NCBI GenBank assembly: GCA_038203955.1
Contig: JBBRDK010000034.1
Location: 1 to 35,764 of the forward strand
Length of the DNA stretch: 35,764 nucleotides
Source of the DNA: JALYUA01 sp038203955
GTDB lineage: Bacteria; Acidobacteriota; Thermoanaerobaculia; UBA5066; Gp7-AA6
Direction: 5' to 3'
Below are positions 1 to 7,807 of this stretch, piece after piece. The position numbers and the translations under genes were made by a program. The notes beneath the pieces are model-generated. The model did no database searches and was not told where the DNA came from. It saw only the letters and a list, made by a program, of their open reading frames with translations. Within the stretch, counting starts at the first letter, position 1. Each line of letters opens with the position of its first letter.

Positions 1-288
1 GTCGAGGAGAAGCCCGCACGAACGGCAGACGAAGTGATCGTGCGGCTCGACGTCGGCGTCGTATCGCGTCGTGCGGCCGCGGGTCCACGTCTTCACTCTT
101 CCTTCGGCGACGAGCAGCTGCAGGTTGCGGTACACGGTGCCCAGCGAAACGCGCGGCATCGCCCGCCGGACCCGCTCGTACACCCATTCCGCCGTGGGGT
201 GCGAGTCGGTTTGTGCCACGGCCCGATAAACGAGCCGCCGCTGTCTCGTCTCCCGCCGCCGGATCGCGCTTGGAACCGCCGCCGACAT
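1..288 (-). CDS. Fur-family metal/peroxide-responsive repressor (truncated by window edge)
   Basis: Only the first 96 residues are in the window; the gene runs off its left edge. The translation shows a winged-helix DNA-binding domain with the family signature VSLGTVYRNLQLL (residues 47-59) followed by the metal-site motif HDHFVCRSCG (83-92), whose HxH and first CxxC are typical of Fur, PerR and Zur. The start chosen is the ATG at 288, which gives the usual length of N-terminal arm before the recognition helix. It diverges from the large oxidoreductase at 339 with only 50 bp between starts, so it may control that gene as well as itself; this is inference. The remaining metal ligands lie outside the window, so Fe, Mn/peroxide and Zn sensing cannot be told apart. 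Confidence 0.9.
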   Translation of the reverse strand, partial: MSAAVPSAIRRRETRQRRLVYRAVAQTDSHPTAEWVYERVRRAMPRVSLGTVYRNLQLLVAEGRVKTWTRGRTTRYDADVEPHDHFVCRSCGLLLD

Positions 289-338
289 ATCAGGAACGAA
301 TCCTATTACGACTCTGGGTGGCGGCGGGAACGGATGCG

Positions 339-3300
339 ATGACATCACGCGAAGCAATCACGGTCCCTGTACAATCGCGCTCCTTGGAAACGGACGTCAT
401 TCCACCGCGCGGCCGGGCGGAGCCGTCGAGGGACTTCCCCCTCGGGATCGCCGGCTTCCACTATCAGGATCTTCACCGCGAGGACCGGCTGGCAGACCTC
501 GACGCGGCCTTCCTGCGCGAGCTGGCCGCGCAGGACGCCGCGCTGGCGGACCGGCTCTCCGCCTACCGCCGCGATCCGGCGGCGTTCGACCCGCTCTCCC
601 GATCCCGGATTCTGATCGAGGGAGGTCGCGCCGTGGGAGCCTTCGTCGCGCGGCTCTTCGGCGTCGAGCGTGAGTGGCGGGCGCAAATCGAGACCGCGCA
701 GCCCGAGGCGGTTCTCTTCCGTTTCCGGAGGGACTTCGTGCAGCGCCGGGCCGTCAAGGCGGTCCTTCCGCCTCCGGGCTCGCCGGAGGCGAGAGCCCTC
801 GAGGAGAGGGGGAGGGCGGTCGAGCGTCTTCTCCACCCGGAGCTGCCGTGGCGGGAAGACCCCGAGCTCGCCACGGCGCGGCTGGGGGCAGGCCTGCTCG
901 ACCTCGAGGCGGACTTTCTCGCGGCTCTCCGGCAGAAGAAGCTCCCGGAGATTCCGACGGCCGCGCGCCTTCGCGCCGCCGAGCTCGCCCGCCGCGCCGC
1001 CCGGCTGCCCTCCGAGGCGGGGCTCCCCCCCGCCGGCGAGGGCGACGAGGGCCTGCTCTCCTTCCTCGAGTCGCTCGTCGCGACCTATGCCGCCTGGACG
1101 AACCTCCAGCGGACGGACCCCGTCCTCAAACGGGCCGTGCGGAAGTGGGCGAGCCTCCGGCTCCCGGAGCCTCTGAACTACTCGGCGCTCGTCGAGACGG
1201 AACGGCCCAACCCCGCCCTGCCCGAAGAACGCGTGGGACCGCACCACCGGCGGCGACTGCGCGACGGATTCGGCCTGACCGACCCGCGGATGACCCTTCG
1301 GGAGGTCCTCGGCGAAACCCACTACTGCCTCCTCTGTCACGAGCGCGAGAAGGACTCCTGCTCGAAGGGCTTTTTCGACACGAAGACGGACACGTTCCAG
1401 AAAAACCCCCTCGGAGTTCCGCTCCCGGGCTGCCCGCTTGACGAGAAGATCTCCGAGATGCACGCGCTGCGGCGGGACGGGGATTCGATCGGCGCCCTCG
1501 CGCTCGTCTGCATCGACAATCCCATGTGCCCGGGCACGGGCCATCGGATCTGCAACGACTGCATGAAGGGGTGCATCTTCCAGAAGCAGGATCCGGTCAA
1601 CATCCCGCAGATCGAGACGGGAGTTTTGACCGACGTCCTGGCGCTCCCGTGGGGCGTCGAGATCTACGGCCTCTTCACCCGGTGGAACCCTCTGTCTCCG
1701 CCGCGGCCCCACGCGCTTCCCTACAACGGCCGGAAGGTCCTCGTCGTCGGACTCGGCCCCGCGGGTTACACGCTGGCCCACTACCTCGTGAACGAGGGAT
1801 TCGGCGTCGTCGGAATCGACGGCCTGAAGATCGAGCCGCTGCCGGCCGACTGGACGGGCGCCGACGGGCAGGGCATCCGTCCGATCCGGGACTGGTCCGA
1901 GATCGAGAGACCGCTCGACCGCCGGCCGCTCGCCGGGTTCGGCGGCGTCTCGGAGTACGGCATCACCGTCCGGTGGGACAAGAACTTCCTGACGCTGATT
2001 CACCTGACGCTCTCCCGCCGGCGGCGTTTCCTCGCTCTCGGCGGCGTCCGGTTCGGAGGCACGCTGACGGCGGAGCAGGCGTTCGACCAGGGGTTCCATC
2101 ACATCGCGATCGCGGCGGGCGCGGGGCGACCCACCATCATCGGGATGAAGAACAACCTCGTCCGGGGGGTGAGAAAGGCCTCCGATTTTCTGATGGCCCT
2201 CCAGCTGACGGGGGCCTTCAAGGAGGAGGCGATCGCCAACCTGCAGGCGGAGCTGCCCGCCCTGGTCATCGGCGGGGGGCTGACGGCGATCGACACGGCG
2301 ACGGAGCTGCTGGCGTACTACCCGATCCAGGTCGAAAAGGTGCTCTCGCGCTACGAATCGCTGGTCGCCGAGCGCGGCGAGGTGGCCGTCCGAACGCCAT
2401 TCGACGCGGAAGAGCGCGACATCCTGGACCGCCTTCTCCAGCACGGCACCGCGATCCGCCGCGAGCGGGAGCGCGCGCGCCTCGCCGGCGAAGCGCCGGA
2501 CTTCGCGCGGCTGTGCCGGCAGTGGGGCGGCGTCTCGATCGTCTACCGGCGCGCCATGGAAGAGTCGCCCGCGTACCGGCTGAACCACGAGGAGATCATC
2601 AAGGCCTTCGAGGAGGGGATCTCCTTCATCGAGGGGCTCGAGCCCGTGGAGGCGATCGCGGACGGCCACGGACACCTCCAGTCCGTTCGCTTCCGCCGGT
2701 CGGGCGAAGGCGACGTCATCGAGATCCCCGCGCGGTCCTGCCTCGTGGCCGCCGGGACGACGCCGAACATCACGTACGAGAAAGAATGGCCGGGGACGTT
2801 CAGGATGGACCAGCGGAGGAGGTTCTTCCTTCCGCACCGCGCAGTGTCCGACGGCGCGGGAGGCTGGCGGCTCGAGCCCGCGGCCTCGGACGACCAGCGC
2901 GCGTTCTTCACCGGCTACGCGCGCGACGGGCGGTTCATCAGCTTCTTCGGCGACAACCACCCCGCGTACAACGGCAACGTGGTGAAGGCCATGGCGTCGG
3001 CCAAGTACGGATACCGGCCCGTGACGGACGTCATGGGCGGTCCCGCTCCGGGAGCCAGCCTGCCGGCCGCGCCGCTCTCCGACTGGGAGGATTTCCAGGG
3101 CCGGATGGCCGACCTGCTGACGGCGCGGGTGCACGAGGTGCGGCGGCTGACTCCCACGATCGTCGAGGTGGTCGTGCGGGCGCCGGCCGCCGCGGCCAAC
3201 TTCCAGCCGGGCCAGTTCTTCCGCCTTCAGAACCTGGAGGCCGTCGCGCCCGTCGCGGGCGGCTCTCCCCTGCTGATCGAGCCCCTCGCGCTGACCGGCG

Positions 3301-4094
3301 CGTGGGTCGACGCCGGCCGGGGGCTTCTCTCCATGATCGCCCTCGAGCTCGGGGGCTCATCGCGGCTGTGCGGCGCCCTGCGGCCGGGCGAGCCGGTTCT
3401 CGTGATGGGGCCGACGGGCAGCGCGACCGAGCTACCGGAGAACGGCACCGTCCTGCTCTGCGGCGGCGGGCTCGGCAACGCGGTCCTGTTCTCGATCGGG
3501 AAGAAGGCGAGGCAGCTCGGGAACCGGGTCATCTACTTCGCCGGCTACAAGCGGGCCGAGGACTTCTACAAGCGGGAGGAGATCGAGGCCGCCGCCGACG
3601 TCCTGGTCCTGTCGGTCGATCGCGGCGAGGACATTCCCGCGCGCCGCCCGTCCGACCGGCAGTTCGTCGGAAACATCATCGAGTCGATGCTCGCCTACGC
3701 GACGGGAAAGCTCGGGCCGCAGGAGATCCTCCTGTCCGACGTGGACCGGTTGATCGTGATCGGCTCGGACCGGATGATGGCCGCGGTGGCCCGGGCGCGC
3801 CACGGGGCCCTCGCTCCGCATTTGAACCCGCGGCACATCGGGATCGGATCCATCAACTCCCCGATGCAGTGCATGATGAAAGAGGTCTGCGCCCAGTGCC
3901 TGCAGAGGCACATCGATCCGGCCACGGGACGGGAGAAGGAGATCGTCTTCTCCTGCTTCAACCAGGACCAGGCGCTCGACGAGATGGACTGGGACAACCT
4001 CGCCGCGCGGCTGCGCCAGAACACCGTCTCGGAAAAGCTGACCAACCTCTGGATCGACCGGCTCTTCGCCGCGGGGGACGTGGCGAGAATTTGA
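339..4094 (+). CDS. Fused flavin/iron-sulfur oxidoreductase: GltD/NfnB-like module plus FNR/PyrK-like NfnA module
   Basis: A 1251-residue protein. Residues 1 to about 310 are helical and not recognised. A cysteine-rich segment follows (CLLC near 330, further Cys near 340 and 365, then CIDNPMC and CNDCMKGC near 391-415), resembling the [4Fe-4S] domain of GltD and dihydropyrimidine dehydrogenase. Next come two nucleotide-binding folds, VLVVGLGPAGYTLAHYL near 467 and VIGGGLTAIDTATELL near 640. From about 920 a ferredoxin-reductase-like domain begins, ending in a C-x5-C-x2-C-x18-C cluster motif near 1177 like that of PyrK/NfnA. Known relatives of these two modules form NADH-dependent ferredoxin:NADP+ oxidoreductase (NfnAB) or sulfide dehydrogenase; here both sit in one chain. 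Cytoplasmic electron transfer between NAD(P)H and ferredoxin is inferred. An in-frame start at 213 is less likely because it would overlap the divergent Fur gene. Confidence 0.8.
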   Translation: MTSREAITVPVQSRSLETDVIPPRGRAEPSRDFPLGIAGFHYQDLHREDRLADLDAAFLRELAAQDAALADRLSAYRRDPAAFDPLSRSRILIEGGRAVGAFVARLFGVEREWRAQIETAQPEAVLFRFRRDFVQRRAVKAVLPPPGSPEARALEERGRAVERLLHPELPWREDPELATARLGAGLLDLEADFLAALRQKKLPEIPTAARLRAAELARRAARLPSEAGLPPAGEGDEGLLSFLESLVATYAAWTNLQRTDPVLKRAVRKWASLRLPEPLNYSALVETERPNPALPEERVGPHHRRRLRDGFGLTDPRMTLREVLGETHYCLLCHEREKDSCSKGFFDTKTDTFQKNPLGVPLPGCPLDEKISEMHALRRDGDSIGALALVCIDNPMCPGTGHRICNDCMKGCIFQKQDPVNIPQIETGVLTDVLALPWGVEIYGLFTRWNPLSPPRPHALPYNGRKVLVVGLGPAGYTLAHYLVNEGFGVVGIDGLKIEPLPADWTGADGQGIRPIRDWSEIERPLDRRPLAGFGGVSEYGITVRWDKNFLTLIHLTLSRRRRFLALGGVRFGGTLTAEQAFDQGFHHIAIAAGAGRPTIIGMKNNLVRGVRKASDFLMALQLTGAFKEEAIANLQAELPALVIGGGLTAIDTATELLAYYPIQVEKVLSRYESLVAERGEVAVRTPFDAEERDILDRLLQHGTAIRRERERARLAGEAPDFARLCRQWGGVSIVYRRAMEESPAYRLNHEEIIKAFEEGISFIEGLEPVEAIADGHGHLQSVRFRRSGEGDVIEIPARSCLVAAGTTPNITYEKEWPGTFRMDQRRRFFLPHRAVSDGAGGWRLEPAASDDQRAFFTGYARDGRFISFFGDNHPAYNGNVVKAMASAKYGYRPVTDVMGGPAPGASLPAAPLSDWEDFQGRMADLLTARVHEVRRLTPTIVEVVVRAPAAAANFQPGQFFRLQNLEAVAPVAGGSPLLIEPLALTGAWVDAGRGLLSMIALELGGSSRLCGALRPGEPVLVMGPTGSATELPENGTVLLCGGGLGNAVLFSIGKKARQLGNRVIYFAGYKRAEDFYKREEIEAAADVLVLSVDRGEDIPARRPSDRQFVGNIIESMLAYATGKLGPQEILLSDVDRLIVIGSDRMMAAVARARHGALAPHLNPRHIGIGSINSPMQCMMKEVCAQCLQRHIDPATGREKEIVFSCFNQDQALDEMDWDNLAARLRQNTVSEKLTNLWIDRLFAAGDVARI

Positions 4095-4097
4095 AAA

Positions 4098-4177
4098 GCT
4101 GTCAGCTCTCAGCTGTCAGCTCTCAGCCAGACATAAGAGCAGCGGGTCCGCCTCCCGCCTCCCGCCTCCCGCCTCCG
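4098..4177. repeat. Two heptamer tandem arrays filling the gap after the oxidoreductase
   Basis: Immediately after the stop at 4094 are four copies of the 7-mer GCTSTCA (4098-4125). After a short spacer come four copies of CCGCCTC (4148-4177), abutting the stop codon of the convergent M23 gene. Both arrays have a strict period of 7 but unrelated units. This is one of about nine such arrays in the window. Confidence 0.85.
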
Positions 4178-5236
4178 CTAAGGGACGTTCGCCAGAAACA
4201 GCAGATACGGATTGATCGCGAGGCCCTTCCGGAAGTTCGCCGTGTCTTCCGGCACCCGGGTGATCGAGAAGTGCAGGTGCGGGCCGCCGATGACGTGCCC
4301 GGTCGAACCCACGTACCCGATGACCTCTCCCTTGCGGACGCGCTTGCCGCTCTCGATCCCGTCGGCGTAGCGGGACAGGTGGCAGTAGAACAGAAGGTAC
4401 TGCCCCGTCGAGTCCTTCTGGTAGATGGCGTTGCCGCCGCGCCGCTCCTTGGAGATGCGCGTGATCTCGCCGTCCGTGGTGGCCAGGATCGGAGTTCCCC
4501 GGGGAGCGCCGATATCGATCGCCAGGTGCTGGGCGTGGCTGCCGCGCGACGCCAGGAAGGAATCCTGGAGACGCTTCGCATCCACCCCTTCGACCGGGAT
4601 CAGGAAGCTTTCCGAGATGAGAGAGGTCAGGTCGACGTCGGAGGGCCGGACCTCCGATTCGCCGGACTTGGGCCGCAGAAACGACCTCAACTTTCGCGCG
4701 ATCCGGCTCAAGCTCGCGCCCGCGCCGGTCCTCGCCGGCTCCGCCGTCGCCACCGGGTCTTCGGTGAGCTCCGCGGACTCGGCGGCCTGGTCTTCCGGGC
4801 CGTCGGTCTCCGCCTGGTGCATGTGGGCGTCGAGAACGACGTCCTGCGGGTCGCACGCCGGCTGGGGATAGTTCTGCATCTCGGGGAGGGAGCCGGCCGG
4901 AAGAGCCAGCGCGGCGACGGTCGAAACCGGCGGCGGCGGCGCGGGGCTGACGCGCTCGATGACCACGCGGCCGTCGGCGTTCTGGTGGATGACGGTCTTC
5001 TCGGGGGCCCGGTGGCGCGCCGCGCGGCGGTGGGCCTGGGCACGCTGGCGGCGGGAGGCACGCGCGGCGGCCGTCCGCGAATGCCGGCCGACCGCCGCGG
5101 GATGCCGCACAGCGGCCGCGGCCGAGTGTCGCGTCTGGTGTTTCGGGTGGTGTTTGCGGGCTTCGGCGGGCTGGGAAACGGCGATCGAAAGGATGGCGGC
5201 CAATGCAGCCGCCGAGGCTAGGGGCACCTTTTGCAT
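4178..5236 (-). CDS. Secreted/periplasmic M23 (LytM-type) metallopeptidase
   Basis: A 352-residue protein. An N-terminal signal peptide (hydrophobic ASAAALAAILSIAVSQPAEA) is followed by a long His/Arg/Ala-rich, low-complexity region and an acidic linker. The C-terminal third is an M23 beta-lytic domain. Zinc ligands are visible as H237-x3-D241 (HLAIDIG) and the H-x-H pair in GGPHLHFSI (H320/H322). The family cleaves peptidoglycan cross-bridges or acts as a non-catalytic amidase activator; with all ligands present, catalytic activity is plausible. The start at ATG 5236 places the signal sequence at the very N-terminus. The nearest candidate -10 box lies only 7 nt upstream of that ATG. It faces the end of the oxidoreductase and is downstream of, and parallel to, efp. 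Confidence 0.88.
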   Translation of the reverse strand: MQKVPLASAAALAAILSIAVSQPAEARKHHPKHQTRHSAAAAVRHPAAVGRHSRTAAARASRRQRAQAHRRAARHRAPEKTVIHQNADGRVVIERVSPAPPPPVSTVAALALPAGSLPEMQNYPQPACDPQDVVLDAHMHQAETDGPEDQAAESAELTEDPVATAEPARTGAGASLSRIARKLRSFLRPKSGESEVRPSDVDLTSLISESFLIPVEGVDAKRLQDSFLASRGSHAQHLAIDIGAPRGTPILATTDGEITRISKERRGGNAIYQKDSTGQYLLFYCHLSRYADGIESGKRVRKGEVIGYVGSTGHVIGGPHLHFSITRVPEDTANFRKGLAINPYLLFLANVP

Positions 5237-5243
5237 GAATTCG

Positions 5244-5273
5244 ATTATTCAGGACGCAGTCGACACGGGTCAA
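5244..5273 (-). promoter_or_regulatory. Candidate promoter of the M23 peptidase gene
   Basis: Read on the minus strand: TTGACC (5273-5268), 18-bp spacer, AATAAT (5249-5244). The predicted +1 falls at about 5237, next to the ATG at 5236, which would give an almost leaderless mRNA. It lies in an AT-richer patch (5240-5335) of the otherwise GC-rich intergenic region. Confidence 0.4.
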
Positions 5274-5576
5274 GGAAAAAAGCCCTTCAAGATCAATTGT
5301 TTATGTCAAAAAAGCATAGGAAAAATACGTGCCGCCGGACGCGGGAAAGAGCGCTTTCCGAAGGATTAAGAGCGCGGCAAAGTTGCGCCGCGCCGCCTGG
5401 GACGATCGTTCCCGCTCGCGGGCCGGCGCGGCGGGATCGAAGGCCCGCCAGAGAAACCCGGCCGCCCCGCCAGCCCCTTTTTCAGAGGAGTCAGACGGGA
5501 GAGAGCGCCCTCCGGCGGGGAGGAGGACGGCAAGGACAGCCGGGACCCCGCGTCCCCACGGCGAGGCCGGAAGCGG
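5274..5576. other. Intergenic stretch between efp and the M23 gene
   Basis: No convincing gene. It holds an AT-rich patch near 5275-5335, a small perfect hairpin (GGAAAG/CTTTCC with a 4-nt loop, 5344-5359) without a T-run, and GC-rich sequence of no recognised kind up to the efp stop. ORFs called here are short and basic, like shadow frames. Confidence 0.5.
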
Positions 5577-6137
5577 TCAGGCGCGCTCGAGGTAGGAGTC
5601 GTCTCGGGTGTCGATCTTGACCGTCGTCCCCGCCTCGATGAACTGCGGGACCATGACTTCGAGGCCCGTCTCGAGGACGGCGGGCTTGTAGGAGGCCGAG
5701 GCGGTGGCCCCCTTCATTCCCGGCGAAGTCTCCGTCACCTTGAGGTTGACCGTGTTCGGCAGCTCAATTCCGACGGGATTCTCCTCGTAGAAATCCACGT
5801 GGATCACGGTGTTGGGCAAGAGGTACTTCATCTGCTCGCCAATCACCTCGTCGGAAAGCGTGATCTGGTCGTAGTTCCCCTGGTCCATGAAGTGGTGCCC
5901 GGCGGAGTCGGAGTAGAGGTACTCCATCTCCTTCTCGTCCAGGGAGGCCTTCTCCACCCGGTCGGTGGAGCCGAACCGGTGCTCCGTCATCGAGCCGTTG
6001 CGAAGGTTGCGCATCTTCACCTGGACGAAGCCCCGCAGGTTTCCGGGCGTCTTGTGGACCATCCCGTGGACCCGGTGCAGCTCGCCGTTGTAGATGACGA
6101 GGGTCCCGGCACGAATCTGGGTCGCTGGAATCATCAT
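5577..6137 (-). CDS. efp: Translation elongation factor P, Asn-tip variant
   Basis: A 186-residue, full-length EF-P that relieves ribosome stalling at polyproline stretches. It has the N-terminal KOW-like domain and two OB domains; the C-terminal family signature appears as GLEVMVPQFIEAGTTVKIDTR. The loop that carries the modified Lys34 in E. coli (PGKGQAF) or a rhamnosylated Arg in pseudomonads reads KTPGNLRGF here, so Asn33 sits at the tip. No EpmA/EpmB or EarP gene is nearby. The start at 6137 (MMIPATQ) is preceded by GGGGTGAG; the next ATG, 3 nt on, is equally possible. It is transcribed alone, away from the SGNH gene end. Confidence 0.96.
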   Translation of the reverse strand: MMIPATQIRAGTLVIYNGELHRVHGMVHKTPGNLRGFVQVKMRNLRNGSMTEHRFGSTDRVEKASLDEKEMEYLYSDSAGHHFMDQGNYDQITLSDEVIGEQMKYLLPNTVIHVDFYEENPVGIELPNTVNLKVTETSPGMKGATASASYKPAVLETGLEVMVPQFIEAGTTVKIDTRDDSYLERA

Positions 6138-6165
6138 GGAGTCTCACCCCGCAAAAAGACGGCGA

Positions 6166-6194
6166 AATCTAACAGAGTGAGCGGACTTCGTCGA
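6166..6194 (-). promoter_or_regulatory. Weak candidate promoter of efp
   Basis: Minus strand: TCGACG (6194-6189), 17-bp spacer, TAGATT (6171-6166). Each box matches the sigma70 consensus at four of six positions. It is placed about 28 nt upstream of the efp start. Confidence 0.3.
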
Positions 6195-6221
6195 GCATTG
6201 GCGCTGGCGGTGCGGCGACCT

Positions 6222-6249
6222 CCCTCTCCCCCGCGGCCGGGGGAGAGGG
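6222..6249. repeat. Perfect 11-bp-stem palindrome of the dispersed CCCTCTCCCC type
   Basis: CCCTCTCCCCC (6222-6232), loop GCGGCC, then GGGGGAGAGGG (6239-6249). Minus-strand context continues upstream as CCCTCACCCCAAA, a pattern known as a dispersed intergenic palindrome in many GC-rich genomes. It lies between efp and the end of the SGNH gene and could fold in the 3' end of the fadL-lipase transcript, but no T-run follows. Confidence 0.7.
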
Positions 6250-6278
6250 TTTGGGGTGAGGGGGTCGGCTCCTGTCCG

Positions 6279-7793
6279 CTACAGCCGCTTTCGAGGCACT
6301 CGGATGACCCGGCTCCGATCGACCGGCGCGGCGCGCTCGACTGCCGCCGCGGGCTCCGCCGAGAAAACGAGCTCGAACGACTCCTCCTGGAACGGGAAGG
6401 AACGGAAGAATCCTCGCCACATCTCTTCGGTGAAGTCCACGCTCGCCGCCAGACCGATCGCACCCGTCGTCCCCGGCGCCGGGACATCCGGTGTGAACAG
6501 GGCGGTCGCGATGTTCGGCCGCTCGAGGTTCGTGCCGTACGAGGCGTTGATGAACTGGATGAGCTCGTCTGCCAGGATCGTGTAACCGATCGGCGACATG
6601 TGGACCGCCTCCCCGTACGCAAACATCCCGCCCGTGACGAACGCGGTCGAGATGTGGATCCCGCCATACGTCCGGCCGTTCGTCATGAGGTCCTGCGAGA
6701 GGGCGTAGAAGTCGAAGTACTTGAAGCCGTTCGCCTCGGCGGCGGTCTTGATCACGGCGTTCATGTCGCGGACGCGCTGGTCGATCGCCAGCACTTCGTC
6801 CGGATAGAGCACCACGCCGACGTTCACGGTAGCCGGGGGGGTGAAGGAGCCGTCCGGCAGGGGAAAGTCGCAGCGCGGAAGCGTCGGGTTCACGCTGCAC
6901 GGGATCCCGAAGCCGAGCCCGAGCAGCGAGCTGCCGCCGAGCGCCGCCTGAGGGGCGTTCGCGCCGAGCGTCACCAGCGTTCCCGCGGGGAGCGGGCAAA
7001 CCTTCCCGGCCGGACCGACCCGGCAGCCGGCGGCGCCGGTGTCGCGGGAGCCGAGGAGAGGGATGACGTTACCGGCCGCGTCCCGCACCGGCTGGCGCGT
7101 CGCCGGATTCACGACGTAATAGGGAATCGTCGAGGCCAGCGGTATGAACCGCGGGTCCGGCGTTCCGATGAAGACGCCCGTTCGTCCGGGCGCTTTCAGG
7201 GCGGCGGCGACCGCGTTGTACTTCGCGGTGAAAACGGGAAGCGGGGTGGCCGTGACGCCGTCCTGGAGGAACCCCGCGCCGCCGGCGGTCAGGATGTCGT
7301 TGCCGATGATCCCGAGAGTGATGAACGTGGGGTTCAAGCTGAGAGCCTGATTCAGCTGGGTGCCGCGCCCCCGGAGGACGAGGTCCGCGATGCCGCCGTT
7401 GTCGGTCGTTTTGTCCGAGACGTCCGCGATCTTGTACCCGGGCACCGAGAGGTTGTCGTAGGAGCGTGCGAGCGCCGCGTTCGTCGGAGCGCCCGTGGTT
7501 TTCGAGATGGGACCGAAGGTGGGAGTCAGGCTGGTGATCGCGTTGCACGTGGGGATCCCCGGATCGGACACCGTCGGCTGCTGAAAGTCGGTGATCCCGA
7601 AGGATTTCGCCAGCTGCGCCGGGTACGAGAACCGCTGCTCCCGCGCCACGAGGCAGCCCGAGCCGTACCCGGCCCCGTAGCTGTCGCCGAGCGCCACGTA
7701 CTTGCTGAAGTTCGGCGTCTGGGCCGGCGCGCCGGCCGCCCAGAGTCCCGCGACGGCCGCGATGCCCGCGAGCCGCAAAAGAAATCTCTTCAT
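6279..7793 (-). CDS. Secreted SGNH/GDSL-family lipase or esterase
   Basis: About 504 residues. Signal peptide (MKRFLLRLAGIAAVAGLWAAGAPAQ), then block I YVALGDSYGAGYG with the nucleophilic Ser, block III ITLGIIGNDIL with the oxyanion Asn, and a C-terminal AVHMSPIGYTILADELIQF carrying the catalytic His. It is longer than a minimal SGNH enzyme and contains several Cys that could form disulfides after export. The start chosen is ATG 7793, because GGAG at 7803-7800 is then 6 nt away; two earlier in-frame ATGs exist (7805, 7796). It lies directly downstream of the FadL-type porin (stop 7808), so the two are almost certainly cotranscribed. Inferred role: release of fatty acids from lipids outside the cytoplasm for uptake through the porin. 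Confidence 0.85.
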   Translation of the reverse strand: MKRFLLRLAGIAAVAGLWAAGAPAQTPNFSKYVALGDSYGAGYGSGCLVAREQRFSYPAQLAKSFGITDFQQPTVSDPGIPTCNAITSLTPTFGPISKTTGAPTNAALARSYDNLSVPGYKIADVSDKTTDNGGIADLVLRGRGTQLNQALSLNPTFITLGIIGNDILTAGGAGFLQDGVTATPLPVFTAKYNAVAAALKAPGRTGVFIGTPDPRFIPLASTIPYYVVNPATRQPVRDAAGNVIPLLGSRDTGAAGCRVGPAGKVCPLPAGTLVTLGANAPQAALGGSSLLGLGFGIPCSVNPTLPRCDFPLPDGSFTPPATVNVGVVLYPDEVLAIDQRVRDMNAVIKTAAEANGFKYFDFYALSQDLMTNGRTYGGIHISTAFVTGGMFAYGEAVHMSPIGYTILADELIQFINASYGTNLERPNIATALFTPDVPAPGTTGAIGLAASVDFTEEMWRGFFRSFPFQEESFELVFSAEPAAAVERAAPVDRSRVIRVPRKRL

Positions 7794-7807
7794 CATGGTC
7801 TCCATGG

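Noticed and set aside
345..3134. 929-codon open frame antisense to the oxidoreductase
   Set aside because: Arg/Pro/Glu-rich, no family resemblance; long antisense frames are expected in GC-rich genes. The sense strand has clear cofactor motifs.
1526..5221. 1231-codon plus-strand frame
   Set aside because: Crosses the stop of the oxidoreductase, a heptamer array and the antisense of the M23 gene; composition is that of a shadow frame.
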